A stretch of DNA of 64,000 nt from Allobosea sp. TND4EK4 (lineage in GTDB: Bacteria; Pseudomonadota; Alphaproteobacteria; Rhizobiales; Beijerinckiaceae), in the NCBI RefSeq assembly GCF_900156025.1, contig NZ_FTMO01000006.1, forward strand, positions 62,001 to 126,000. The letters are read 5' to 3'. Of this stretch, positions 49,137 to 57,600 are shown one piece after another. The notes beneath the pieces were generated by a model. The model had not been told where the DNA came from, did no database searches, and was given only the letters and a program-made list of their open reading frames with translations. How positions within the stretch are numbered: the first letter of the stretch is position 1; each line of letters starts with the position of its first letter. A program made the translations under genes and the position numbers.

Positions 49137-50075
49137 TCAGATGACGCGGCGGGGGTCCAGCGCGTCACGCAGGCCGTCGCCGATGAAGTTGATGGAGAGC
49201 ACGGTGAGGAAGATCGAGGCGCCGGGGAACAGCGCCCAGTGCGGCGCGGAATCGAGGTGGTCCTTCGCGTCGAAGAGCAGGCGACCCCAGGTCGGGATGT
49301 CCGGCGGGAAGCCGAGGCCGAGGAAGGAGAGGGTCGATTCGGCGATGATCGCGGCGGAAACCTCGATCGTCGCGGCGACGATCACGGGGCCGAGCGCGTT
49401 TGGCAGGATATGCGCCACCATCTGGCGCAGCTTGGTCGCGCCCTGCGCGCGCGCCGCCTCGACGAATTCCTTCTCGCGCAGCGAGAGGAACTGCGCCCGC
49501 ACCAGACGGGCGACGGGCATCCAGCGCAGGCCTCCGATGACGACGACGATCAGCACGAAGACCCCGCCCTCGACGCCGAACAGCGCCTTGAGCTGCTCGC
49601 GGAAGAGATAGATCACCAGCAGCAGCAGCGGCAGCTGCGGCAGCGACAGGAACAGGTCCGTCACCCACATCAGCGCGGGATCGGCATATTTGCGCGACAT
49701 GCCGGCGAAGGCGCCGATGATGACGCCGACGATCGTCGCGACGATCATCGCGGCGAGGCCGACGGCGAGCGAGATGCGCCCGCCATACATCATCCGCGCC
49801 AGGATATCCTGGCCCAGATCGTCGGTGCCGAGCGGGTGTTCCCAGCTCGGGCCGTGAAGCTGCGCCGAGAAGTCGATGTCGTTGATCGGGATCGGCCACA
49901 GCCAGGGCCCGATGACGACGCCGAGCACCAGGAAGGCGAGCACGAAGGTCGAGATCATCGCGAGCTTGTGGCGCCGGAACCGGCGCCAGGTCTCGCGCCC
50001 CGGCGAAACCGGGGCCGAGGCCGGGGCCGCGACCACGGGATCAACTGAAGGAGATGCGAGGGTCGAGCCAGCCAT
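49137..50075 (-). CDS. peptide ABC transporter permease (DppC type)
   Basis: Inner-membrane permease of about six helices with the N-terminal [19 protein letters not shown] region and the ATPase-contact loop [21 protein letters not shown]. The start is uncertain: ATGs at 50075 and 50084 and a TTG at 50090 are in frame, and all lie inside the end of the preceding permease gene, so translation is coupled. Partner of the DppB-type permease. Confidence 0.9.
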   Translation of the reverse strand: MAGSTLASPSVDPVVAAPASAPVSPGRETWRRFRRHKLAMISTFVLAFLVLGVVIGPWLWPIPINDIDFSAQLHGPSWEHPLGTDDLGQDILARMMYGGRISLAVGLAAMIVATIVGVIIGAFAGMSRKYADPALMWVTDLFLSLPQLPLLLLVIYLFREQLKALFGVEGGVFVLIVVVIGGLRWMPVARLVRAQFLSLREKEFVEAARAQGATKLRQMVAHILPNALGPVIVAATIEVSAAIIAESTLSFLGLGFPPDIPTWGRLLFDAKDHLDSAPHWALFPGASIFLTVLSINFIGDGLRDALDPRRVI

Positions 50076-51000
50076 AAAGGACATCCGCAATGAGATTGAA
50101 AAGGACCACCAGGCAGGCGAACACGAAGGTCACGGCCATGATCACCGGTGTGTCGTTGGCGAGGATCGCGTCGATCAGCAGGGAGCCGATGCCGGGGACG
50201 CGGAAGATCTGCTCGGTGACGAGCGCGCCGCCGAACACGGCCGGCATCTGCAGCGCGACGAGCGTGACGACGGGGATCAGCGCGTTGCGCGTGATGTGGC
50301 GCAGCGTGACCTTGCGCTCGCTCAGTCCCTTGGCGCGGGCGGTGGTGACGTAGTCCAGCCGGATCACGTCGAGCACCGAGGAGCGCACATAGCGCGTATA
50401 GGACGCCGCCTGGAACAGGCCGAGCACCGTGATCGGCATGATCGCCTGGCGGAACATCTCCCAGTACCAGCGCCAGCCGGTCGCGGCGATGTCGGAGCGG
50501 TAGACGAAGGGAAACCAGTCCAGCGACACCGAGAAGATCAGGATGAAGAGCAGGCCGGTGAAGAAGGTCGGCAGCGAGAAGCCGACGAAAGCCAGCGTGT
50601 TGGCGATCTGGTCGAACACCGAATAGGGCCGTGTCGCCGCGTAGATGCCGACTGGCAGCGCCACGCACAGCGCCAGGATCTGCGAGGAGCCGACGACGAA
50701 GAGCGTGGTCGGCAGGCGCTGCAGGATCAGCGTGTCGACATTGATGCGGCTGGCAAAGGAGAAGCCCCAGTCGCCCTGCACCATGGCCGAGAGCCAGCGC
50801 AGATAGCGCACCAGGATCGGGTCGTTCAGGCCGAAGCTGGCGCGGATGGCCTCGCGGACCTCCGGTGGCACGTTCGGATTCGTCGCCATCTCGGAAAAGG
50901 GGTCGCCCGGCGCGAGCGCGAGCACCGTGAACAGGATGAGGCTGATGCCGAGCAGGCTTGGAATGGCGATGAGAAGCCGCCGTATCAGATATGTCGCCAT
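50041..51000 (-). CDS. peptide ABC transporter permease (DppB type)
   Basis: A 319-aa permease with six helices; typical features are YLIRRLLIAIPSLLGISLI at the N-terminus, LAPGDPF in the first periplasmic loop and the contact loop TTARAKGLSERKVTLRHITRN. It begins 234 nt after the binding-protein gene, past a stable hairpin, and overlaps the next permease by about 35 nt. Confidence 0.92.
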   Translation of the reverse strand: MATYLIRRLLIAIPSLLGISLILFTVLALAPGDPFSEMATNPNVPPEVREAIRASFGLNDPILVRYLRWLSAMVQGDWGFSFASRINVDTLILQRLPTTLFVVGSSQILALCVALPVGIYAATRPYSVFDQIANTLAFVGFSLPTFFTGLLFILIFSVSLDWFPFVYRSDIAATGWRWYWEMFRQAIMPITVLGLFQAASYTRYVRSSVLDVIRLDYVTTARAKGLSERKVTLRHITRNALIPVVTLVALQMPAVFGGALVTEQIFRVPGIGSLLIDAILANDTPVIMAVTFVFACLVVLFNLIADVLYGWLDPRISFS

Positions 51001-51191
51001 GAATGATCTCGAATGCGCGGCAGGGCCGCAAACTGAACGCTGAAAGCACCGACCGCAGAGCGAACTTCGCTCGACGATCGGTTCGGAAGGCCGACAAAGC
51101 CACAGATCGCTGGCGTCGCGCCAGTGACGAGGCCTGACGATCTACAGGAAATGCCCGTCCGCGGCAGGCCGCGGGCGGGCTTCCGGAACAG

Positions 51192-51224
51192 GCTCCCCGC
51201 TATGCCGTGGGCATCGCGGGGAGC
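51192..51224. repeat. stable hairpin after the peptide-binding-protein gene
   Basis: Arms GCTCCCCGC (51192-51200) and GCGGGGAGC (51216-51224) continue inside as ATGCC/GGCAT (51202-51206 and 51210-51214), leaving a GTG loop: a 14-bp stem with one mismatch. It is 10 nt past the binding-protein stop and lacks a U-run, so it is better explained as a 3' stabiliser or partial attenuator within the operon than as a full terminator. Confidence 0.7.
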
Positions 51225-51234
51225 GCAAGTTCGG

Positions 51235-53022
51235 TCAGGTCCGGTACCAGGCTGCGATGTTCCAGCTATCGACGTCCCAGCCCGAATGGTCGTGCATCAG
51301 GTTGTTCGCCGCTGCAGCGACGCGGGTACGCGACAGCAGCGGCAGGATGACGTTGGCCTCGCAGAAGATCTCGTTGACCTTGATCAGCAACGCGGCCCGC
51401 TTGGCGGGGTCGAGTTCGCCCTGCGCGGCCTTGTAGGCCTTGTCAGCCTCCGGATCGGAATAGCGGGAGACGTTGCGGCCGAGCCACTTGTTCTCCTTGC
51501 TTGCAATCTCCCAGGAGGTGAACTGGTTGAGGAAGCGCTCCGGGTCCGGCTGCGGCTGCGTCGTGGTGTACATTTCCATGTCGCAGTAGAGCTTGGTGTA
51601 GGTGTCGGGGTTCGCCACGTCCGAGGAGAAGAACACCGACGCCGTCACCGACTTCAGCTCCAGCTCGATGCCGGCCTTCTGGCAGGCCTGCTTGATGATC
51701 GCCTGGGTCTTCTGGCGCGGGGCGTTGATCGACGTCTGGTAGACGTATTTGAGCTTCTTGCCGTCCTTTTCGCGGACGCCGTCGGAGCCCTTCTTCCAGC
51801 CGGCCTCGTCGAGGATCTTGTTCGCCTTGTCGATGCTGAACTCGTATTTCAGCTTGGTTGACTTGAACTGCTTGGGCTCGTTCACGAAGCTCGCCGTGGC
51901 GGTGCCGCCGCGGCCGTAGATGAACTTCTGGATCGAGTCGCGGTCGATCAGCAGGTTGATCGCCTTGCGCACGGCCGGGTCCGACAGCGTCGGGTGCTTC
52001 GTCTTGACGCTGGAGCGCTCGCCATCGACCTCGGTGTTCGGATCGGTGGTGTTGAGGATGATGAACTCGATATCGCCCGAGGCCACGGCGCTCGTCTTGC
52101 CGCGCCCGCCGGTCTCCATGCGCTTGAGGACTTCCTCCTCGACCTGCAGGTTCCAGGCATAGTCGTATTCGCCGGTCTGCAGCACGGCGCGCGCCGCCGA
52201 GACCGCGTCGCCGCCGCCCTTGACCTCGATCGAGTCGAAGGCCGGCTGGTTCTTGATGTGGTAGTCGGCGAAGCGCTCGCCGGTCAGGATGTCGCCCGGC
52301 TTGAAGTCGGTGAACTTGTAGGGGCCGGTGCCGATCGGCTTCAGATTGTCCGGAGCCTCGCGCGACTTGGCGCCGACATAATCGGCGAAGCGGTGCTTCG
52401 GCAGGATCTGGCCGACGGTGGCGACGAAGGGGTCGGCCCAGAACGGCGTCGGCTGCGTGAAGACGACCTTCACGGTCAGGTCGTCCACCTTCTCGACCTT
52501 GATGTCCTTGTAGGATCCGGTGGTGTAGGCGGCGGTCGCCGGGTCCTTGGCATACTGCCAGGTGAAGACCACGTCGTCGGCGGTGAAGGGCTTGCCGTCA
52601 TGCCACTTGACGCCCGGCTTCAGCTTCCAGGTGACGGTGGTGCCGTCGGCCGAGAGGCCGCCATTGGCCTTGGTCGGAACCTCGGCGGCGAGGCAGGGGA
52701 TGAGGTTGCCTTCCTTGTCCCAGCCGGCGAGCGGCTCGTAGAAGATGCGGGACGCGATCTGGTCCTTGGTGCCCGAGGCGAAATGCGGGTTGAGCAGCGT
52801 CGGCGCCTGCCAGAGCAGGATCTTGAGCGGGCCGGCGCCGCCGGCCTTGGTCGGCTTGTATGGCAGCGTGGCATTCGCCATCGCGACGTCGTTCCAGACC
52901 AGGATCTGGCTGGCGATCGGGGCCGCGATCCCAACGGCTGCCATTCTCTTGATGAAGGAACGCCGCGACAGCGAGCCCTCCTTCACATCCGCGATCAAGC
53001 CGCGGATCTCGGTGTCTTTCAT
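51235..53022 (-). CDS. peptide ABC transporter substrate-binding protein (SBP family 5)
   Basis: A 595-aa DppA/OppA-class periplasmic binding protein. The N-terminus has a twin-arginine signal (LSRRSFIKRMAAVGIAAPI, arginines 20-21), so it may be exported folded. The family motif regions (LAAEVPTKANGGLSADG, WHDGKPFTADDVVFTW) follow. GGAGG precedes the ATG. It heads the operon with two permeases and the fused ATPase. Ligands are probably peptides or opine-like compounds. Confidence 0.92.
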   Translation of the reverse strand: MKDTEIRGLIADVKEGSLSRRSFIKRMAAVGIAAPIASQILVWNDVAMANATLPYKPTKAGGAGPLKILLWQAPTLLNPHFASGTKDQIASRIFYEPLAGWDKEGNLIPCLAAEVPTKANGGLSADGTTVTWKLKPGVKWHDGKPFTADDVVFTWQYAKDPATAAYTTGSYKDIKVEKVDDLTVKVVFTQPTPFWADPFVATVGQILPKHRFADYVGAKSREAPDNLKPIGTGPYKFTDFKPGDILTGERFADYHIKNQPAFDSIEVKGGGDAVSAARAVLQTGEYDYAWNLQVEEEVLKRMETGGRGKTSAVASGDIEFIILNTTDPNTEVDGERSSVKTKHPTLSDPAVRKAINLLIDRDSIQKFIYGRGGTATASFVNEPKQFKSTKLKYEFSIDKANKILDEAGWKKGSDGVREKDGKKLKYVYQTSINAPRQKTQAIIKQACQKAGIELELKSVTASVFFSSDVANPDTYTKLYCDMEMYTTTQPQPDPERFLNQFTSWEIASKENKWLGRNVSRYSDPEADKAYKAAQGELDPAKRAALLIKVNEIFCEANVILPLLSRTRVAAAANNLMHDHSGWDVDSWNIAAWYRT

Positions 53023-53580
53023 CGAGAAACCTCCACTAACGTTAGGCCGCAAACAGTTCCCCGGCGCTTTCACGCCGTCTTATCGTTGAACGCCTCAGCA
53101 AGGCATGTGCCAACAAAAGCGTCAACTGTGCAGCGCGGCAAGTCGGGGCCGACGTGCAAAGCGCAATCGATCCCATCAGGGAAGGCGCAAGAAATAGCCA
53201 TAAAATCGCGAAACAGACGAAAATTTGAATCAGAATTTGGTTGTATTGCCGCAAATTATTGCTCTCCGCAGCTTTTTGGCGCAGGGGGTGTCATGGGATT
53301 GAAATTCGGCAGCCGCCTCGGCGGGGTCGGCTCAGCGGGCGCGCCGGGCGCCCAGGCGCGGCAGGCGGACCTGCCCATGGAACGGGCCGCGCCTGCCGTC
53401 GCTTCAGGCTCAGGGCGCATCTGCATGGCCCAACGCCCCATCGGATGACTGGAAAGCAGGCATCGCGAAACCCGGGGGAGGGTGCGCGCGCAGCTTGACG
53501 CTCGACTCCAATGATGGAATGTTTATTCCATATAGCAGGGTCATAAAATAAACCTGCCAGACAATCGGGAGGAGCGGCAG
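53023..53580. other. intergenic region between divergent Dpp operon and SDR cluster
   Basis: This 558-nt stretch contains AT-richer DNA at about 53200-53260 and 53515-53560. I see no supported gene. The right end holds a promoter and palindromic operator candidates for the plus-strand cluster (TTGACG at 53495-53500, palindrome at 53515-53530). The left end should carry the Dpp promoter, which I could not pinpoint. Confidence 0.6.
53515..53530. promoter_or_regulatory. palindromic operator candidate for the cyclitol/sugar cluster
   Basis: TGGAAT-GTTT-ATTCCA is a perfect 6-bp inverted repeat and overlaps the expected -10 position 17 nt after TTGACG (53495-53500). It resembles IclR-family sites of TGGAA(N)TTCCA form. 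A second, looser inverted repeat, GCAGG (53535-53539) with CCTGC (53553-53557), follows. No regulator gene is in the window. Confidence 0.5.
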
Positions 53581-54378
53581 GTGGAGGATCGGGCCTTCCA
53601 GCGCGAGCTGACCGGCAAGGTCGCCATCGTGACGGGCGCCACGCAGGGCCTGGGCGAAGCGGTCGCCCGCGAATTCGCGGCGCGCGGCATACGGGCGCTG
53701 CTCATCACCGGGCGCAATGCCGCACGTGGGGACGCGGTGGCCGAGAGCCTGCGCGGCGCCGGCTGCGAGGTTCTGTTCCAGGCCGCCGATCTGTCCGATC
53801 TCGCCGCCGTGCGTCAGATCGTCCCGGCGGCCGAAGAAGCGTTCGGCCGCCTCGACATCCTCGTCAACGCCGCCGGCGACACCGATCGCGGCAGCATCAC
53901 CGAGACCACGCCCGAGCTGTACGAGCGCATCATGGCGGTCAACCTGCGCGCACCCTTCTTCCTGATTCGGGATGCGGCCGAAGCGATGCAGCGGCAGGGG
54001 ACCGAGGGGGCGATCGTCAACATCCAGTCGATGTCGGGCCATGGCGGCCAGCCCTTCCTCGCCGCCTACAGCGTCTCGAAGGGGGCGCTCGCCGCGCTGA
54101 CGAAGAACGCTGCCTACGGGCTCCTGAAGCACCGCATCCGCGTCAACGGGCTCAATATCGGCTGGATGGCGACGCCCGGCGAGGATGCGATCATGAAGCT
54201 CAGGCACGGTGCCGGCGAAGGCTGGCTGGCGCAGGCCGCCGCCGCGCAGCCCTTCGGCCGCCTGCTCGACCCGCGCGAGGTCGCAAAGGCGGTGGCTTAT
54301 CTCGCTTCCGGCGAATCGGGCCTGATGACCGGCGCCAACATCGATTTCGACCAGAACATTCTCGGCGCGCGAGACTAG
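53581..54378 (+). CDS. SDR family oxidoreductase
   Basis: A 265-aa classical short-chain dehydrogenase. Cofactor motif TGATQGLGE begins at residue 18, NAAG lies near 96, and the active site is S150, Y163 and K167 (YSVSK). The start is a GTG preceded by GGGAGGAG. It is the first gene of the plus-strand cluster with an inositol dehydrogenase-like and an inositol-phosphatase-like gene, so a cyclitol or sugar alcohol/ketone is a likely substrate. Confidence 0.88.
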   Translation: MEDRAFQRELTGKVAIVTGATQGLGEAVAREFAARGIRALLITGRNAARGDAVAESLRGAGCEVLFQAADLSDLAAVRQIVPAAEEAFGRLDILVNAAGDTDRGSITETTPELYERIMAVNLRAPFFLIRDAAEAMQRQGTEGAIVNIQSMSGHGGQPFLAAYSVSKGALAALTKNAAYGLLKHRIRVNGLNIGWMATPGEDAIMKLRHGAGEGWLAQAAAAQPFGRLLDPREVAKAVAYLASGESGLMTGANIDFDQNILGARD

Positions 54379-54436
54379 AATCGCGTGGCCAAACACGGCA
54401 GACGGTTGCCGACATGACGACGGGACGAGACGGACC

Positions 54437-55435
54437 ATGAAGATCGGATTGCTGGGCGCCGGCCGCATCGGGCGCATCCATGGCGGGAACGTTGCCGCGC
54501 GCAGCGACGCCAGGCTGGTCGCGGTGACCGATGCGGTGGAACAGGCCGCGGCCTCGCTGGCCGCCGAGACCGGCGCCAAGGCGACGAGCACCGAGGCCAT
54601 CCTCGCCGATCCCGGCATCGACGCCGTGCTGATCTGCACCCCGACAGACACCCATGCCGACCTGATCGAGCAGGCCGTCTCGGCCGGAAAGGCCGTGTTC
54701 TGCGAGAAGCCGGTCGACCTCGATGCCGCCCGAATCCGCCGATGCCTCGCCACGGTCGAACAATCCGGCAAGCCGCTGATGATCGGCTTCAACCGCCGCT
54801 TCGATCCGAACTTCGCCGCGCTGGAGAAGCGCCTGCGGGCCGGCGAGGCGGGCGAGATCGAGATCGTCACCGTGATCTCGCGCGACCCCTCGCCGCCGCC
54901 TGTCGATTACGTCAAGCGTTCGGGCGGGCTCTTCCGCGACATGATGATCCATGATTTCGACATGGCGCGCTTCCTGCTCGGCGAGGAGCCGGCCGAGGTC
55001 TTCGCGCTGGGCTCGGCGCTGGTCGACAAGGCGATCGGCGAGGCCGGCGACGCCGACACCGCCGCCGTCGTCATGAAGACGGCCTCGGGCAAGATCGCCC
55101 AGATCAGCAATTCCCGCCGCGCCACCTATGGCTACGACCAGCGCATCGAGGTCCACGGCTCCAAGGGCATGCTGCGCGCCGGCAACATCCACGAGACCAC
55201 GGTCGAAAGTGCCACTGCCTCCGGTTTCCGTGCCGACCCGGTGCAGAACTTCTTCCTCGAGCGCTACGCCGCCGCCTATCGCGCCGAGCTCGACGCCTTC
55301 CTCGCCGCCTGCCACGGCAAGGTGTCCGCGTCGCCGACCGGGCTCGACGGCCTCAAGGCGCAGATCCTGGCCGATGCCGCGACCCGCTCGGCGCAGACCG
55401 GCCAGCCCGTCCGCGTCGACGGGGAGACGAAGTGA
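54437..55435 (+). CDS. iolG: inositol 2-dehydrogenase-like Gfo/Idh/MocA oxidoreductase
   Basis: A 332-aa NAD-dependent dehydrogenase. Cofactor motif GLLGAGRIGRIH at the N-terminus, K91 in the CEKPVDL motif, and D168/H172 in FRDMMIHDFD, the same spacing as the catalytic Asp/His of Bacillus IolG. It probably oxidises myo-inositol or a related cyclitol to the 2-keto form. The stop overlaps the next gene's start (TGATG). None of iolB, C, D or E is in the window. Confidence 0.85.
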   Translation: MKIGLLGAGRIGRIHGGNVAARSDARLVAVTDAVEQAAASLAAETGAKATSTEAILADPGIDAVLICTPTDTHADLIEQAVSAGKAVFCEKPVDLDAARIRRCLATVEQSGKPLMIGFNRRFDPNFAALEKRLRAGEAGEIEIVTVISRDPSPPPVDYVKRSGGLFRDMMIHDFDMARFLLGEEPAEVFALGSALVDKAIGEAGDADTAAVVMKTASGKIAQISNSRRATYGYDQRIEVHGSKGMLRAGNIHETTVESATASGFRADPVQNFFLERYAAAYRAELDAFLAACHGKVSASPTGLDGLKAQILADAATRSAQTGQPVRVDGETK

Positions 55436-56235
55436 TGGGCGCCCCTCAGGCGATGACATCCGCGGAACGCGACCTGCGCTATTACGCGGCGCTCGGCCTC
55501 GCCGCGGAAGCAAGCCATCTGGCGATGGGCTATTTCACCCGGCGCGAGACACTCGGCACCACCATGAAGGGCGCCCAGGACTGGCTGACCGTCGCCGACG
55601 GCAAGGTGGAGGCCTTCCTGCGCGAGCGTCTCTCCCTGCTCTTCCCGCACGATACGGTCATCGGCGAGGAGGGCGGCGGCGCGGCTTCCGACGCGGTCTG
55701 GATTCTGGATCCCATCGACGGCACCGCCAATTTCGCCCATGGCGACCGCAACTGGTGCATCTCGATCGGCTTCCTTGCCAACCGCAGGCCGGAGATCGGC
55801 GTCGTCGCGGCCCCTGCCCTCGGCGAGGTGTTCGCCGCAAGGCGCGGCGCCGGCGCGACGCTGAACGGCGATCCGATCAGGGTCTCGGGCGGCGGCGACA
55901 TCGCCCGCGCCTCGGTCGAGCTCGGCTGGTCGACCCGCATTCCGGCCGAGCGCTATGTCGAGATCATCGGGCGCTGCTACGCCGCGGGCGCGGCCGTCCG
56001 GCGGGCCGGCTCCGGCACACTCGGGCTCTGCCATGTCGCGAACGGCGCGAGCGACGCCTATGCCGAGCTGCACATCAATGCCTGGGACGTGGCGGCAGGC
56101 ATCGTCATCGCCGAGGAGGCCGGCGCCCATGTCAACGACTTCTTCGCCGGCGAAGGCATCTCGAAGGGCAATCCGATCCTCTGCTGCACGCCGGAACTGG
56201 CCGCTCCGCTCGGCAAACTCACCGGGATCGCTTAG
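55435..56235 (+). CDS. inositol monophosphatase family protein
   Basis: A 266-aa Mg-dependent phosphatase. Metal-binding residues are visible in IGEEGGG (E78, E79), in DPIDGTANF (D92, D95) and in the C-terminal INAWDVAAG. It should dephosphorylate inositol monophosphate or a similar sugar phosphate in the cytosol. Its ATG overlaps the iolG stop; a GTG 3 nt earlier is an alternative. The ABC importer genes follow after 91 nt. Confidence 0.9.
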   Translation: MGAPQAMTSAERDLRYYAALGLAAEASHLAMGYFTRRETLGTTMKGAQDWLTVADGKVEAFLRERLSLLFPHDTVIGEEGGGAASDAVWILDPIDGTANFAHGDRNWCISIGFLANRRPEIGVVAAPALGEVFAARRGAGATLNGDPIRVSGGGDIARASVELGWSTRIPAERYVEIIGRCYAAGAAVRRAGSGTLGLCHVANGASDAYAELHINAWDVAAGIVIAEEAGAHVNDFFAGEGISKGNPILCCTPELAAPLGKLTGIA

Positions 56236-56326
56236 CCGGCACCGTATATGATTGATTTCGGCGACCAAGTCGTCGCAGGTTCACGATAACCGGCGAAAAG
56301 CCGGACATCTTCCAGGGAGGTTCATC

Positions 56327-57367
56327 ATGCAGATCAGGTCTTGGCTCAGGGCGGGGCTTCTCGCCGCCGCCGCGGGCGTCGCTCTCCACGCGGGGTCGGC
56401 ACAGGCGCAGCAAGGCTCGCTCGTCATGTATTGCGGCGTCCAGGAGGAGTGGTGCCGCGCCATGTCGATCGCCTTCGAGAAGGAAACCGGCATCAAGGTC
56501 GCGATGACCCGCAAGTCCGCGGGCGAGATTTACGCCCAGCTCAAGGCCGAGTCGTCCAATCCGCGCGGCGACATCTGGTGGGGCGGCACCGGCGACCCGC
56601 ATCTGCAGGCGGCCGAGGAAGGCCTGACCACCGAATACGAATCGCCGATGAACAAGGACCTGAACGACTGGGCGATCAGCCAGTGGAAGGCCGCCAAGAA
56701 GCGCACCATCGGCATCTACGCCGGTGCGCTCGGCTTCGGCTACAACACCGAATTGATCAAGCAGAAGGGCGTTCCCGAGCCGAAATGCTGGGCTGACCTG
56801 CTCAACGCCAAGCTCAAGGACGACGTCCAGGTCGCCGATCCGAACTCGTCGGGCACCGCATACAACCTGCTCGCCACCGTCGTGCAGCTGATGGGCGAGG
56901 ACAAGGGCTTCGACTACCTCAAGGCCCTGCACAAGAACGTCAGCCAGTACACCAAGTCCGGCGCGGCCCCCGCCAAGGCGGCGAGCCTCGGCGAGACGGC
57001 GGTCGGCATCGTCTTCGTGCATGACGCGGTGGTCTTCGCGGTGCAGGGCGACCCGATCAAGCCGGTCGCCCCCTGCGAGGGCACCGGCTACGAGATCGGC
57101 TCGATGTCGATCGTCAAGGGCGCGCGCAATCTCGACAACGCCAAGAAGTTCTACGACTGGGCCCTGACCCCGGCCGCCCAGGCGCTGGCCGCCCCGGCGA
57201 AGTCCTATCAGGTGCCCTCGAACAAGAACGCGCCCATCCCGGCGCAGGCGCCGAAGATGAGCGAGATGAAGCTCATCGACTACGACTTCGTGAAATACGG
57301 CTCCTCGGCCGAGCGCACCCGCCTGCTGGCGAAGTGGGACAAGGAAGTGAAGGCTCTGCCGAAGTAA
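56327..57367 (+). CDS. ABC transporter binding protein, Fbp/Afu type
   Basis: A 346-aa type II periplasmic binding protein, with signal peptide RSWLRAGLLAAAAGVALHAG cleaved near AQAQQ. It looks like proteins commonly annotated as iron(III)-binding. It has no Tyr-Tyr pair of the FbpA iron site; neighbouring genes act on cyclitols and their phosphates, which points instead to the AfuA-type use of this fold for phosphorylated sugars. GGGAGG precedes the ATG. A palindromic repeat separates it from the permease gene. Confidence 0.85.
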   Translation: MQIRSWLRAGLLAAAAGVALHAGSAQAQQGSLVMYCGVQEEWCRAMSIAFEKETGIKVAMTRKSAGEIYAQLKAESSNPRGDIWWGGTGDPHLQAAEEGLTTEYESPMNKDLNDWAISQWKAAKKRTIGIYAGALGFGYNTELIKQKGVPEPKCWADLLNAKLKDDVQVADPNSSGTAYNLLATVVQLMGEDKGFDYLKALHKNVSQYTKSGAAPAKAASLGETAVGIVFVHDAVVFAVQGDPIKPVAPCEGTGYEIGSMSIVKGARNLDNAKKFYDWALTPAAQALAAPAKSYQVPSNKNAPIPAQAPKMSEMKLIDYDFVKYGSSAERTRLLAKWDKEVKALPK

Positions 57368-57422
57368 TCGGGGCAAGACCTTCCGATGACGTTGCCGGGT
57401 TCACCTCTGAACCACCGCCGTC

Positions 57423-57512
57423 ATCCCGGGCTTGACCCGGGATCCAGGCCGGAGCGCATCCGGTAAAGCTTCAGCCATGGATCCCGGATCTCCGCTGCGC
57501 TGCGTCCGGGAT
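57423..57512. repeat. REP-like palindromic element, copy 4, inside the ABC operon
   Basis: Hairpin one has arms ATCCCGGG (57423-57430) and CCCGGGAT (57436-57443) with loop CTTGA, the same loop as copy 1. Hairpin two has arms ATCCCGGA (57481-57488) and TCCGGGAT (57505-57512). It lies between the binding-protein stop and the permease start. Confidence 0.8.
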
Positions 57513-57600
57513 GACCGCGCGGCGATATCAGGACACAACTTCGCGGCCCCAGAACCGGGACAACCGGTCCGCCGCGCGAGGGCGAGGGAAACGAGCGAGC

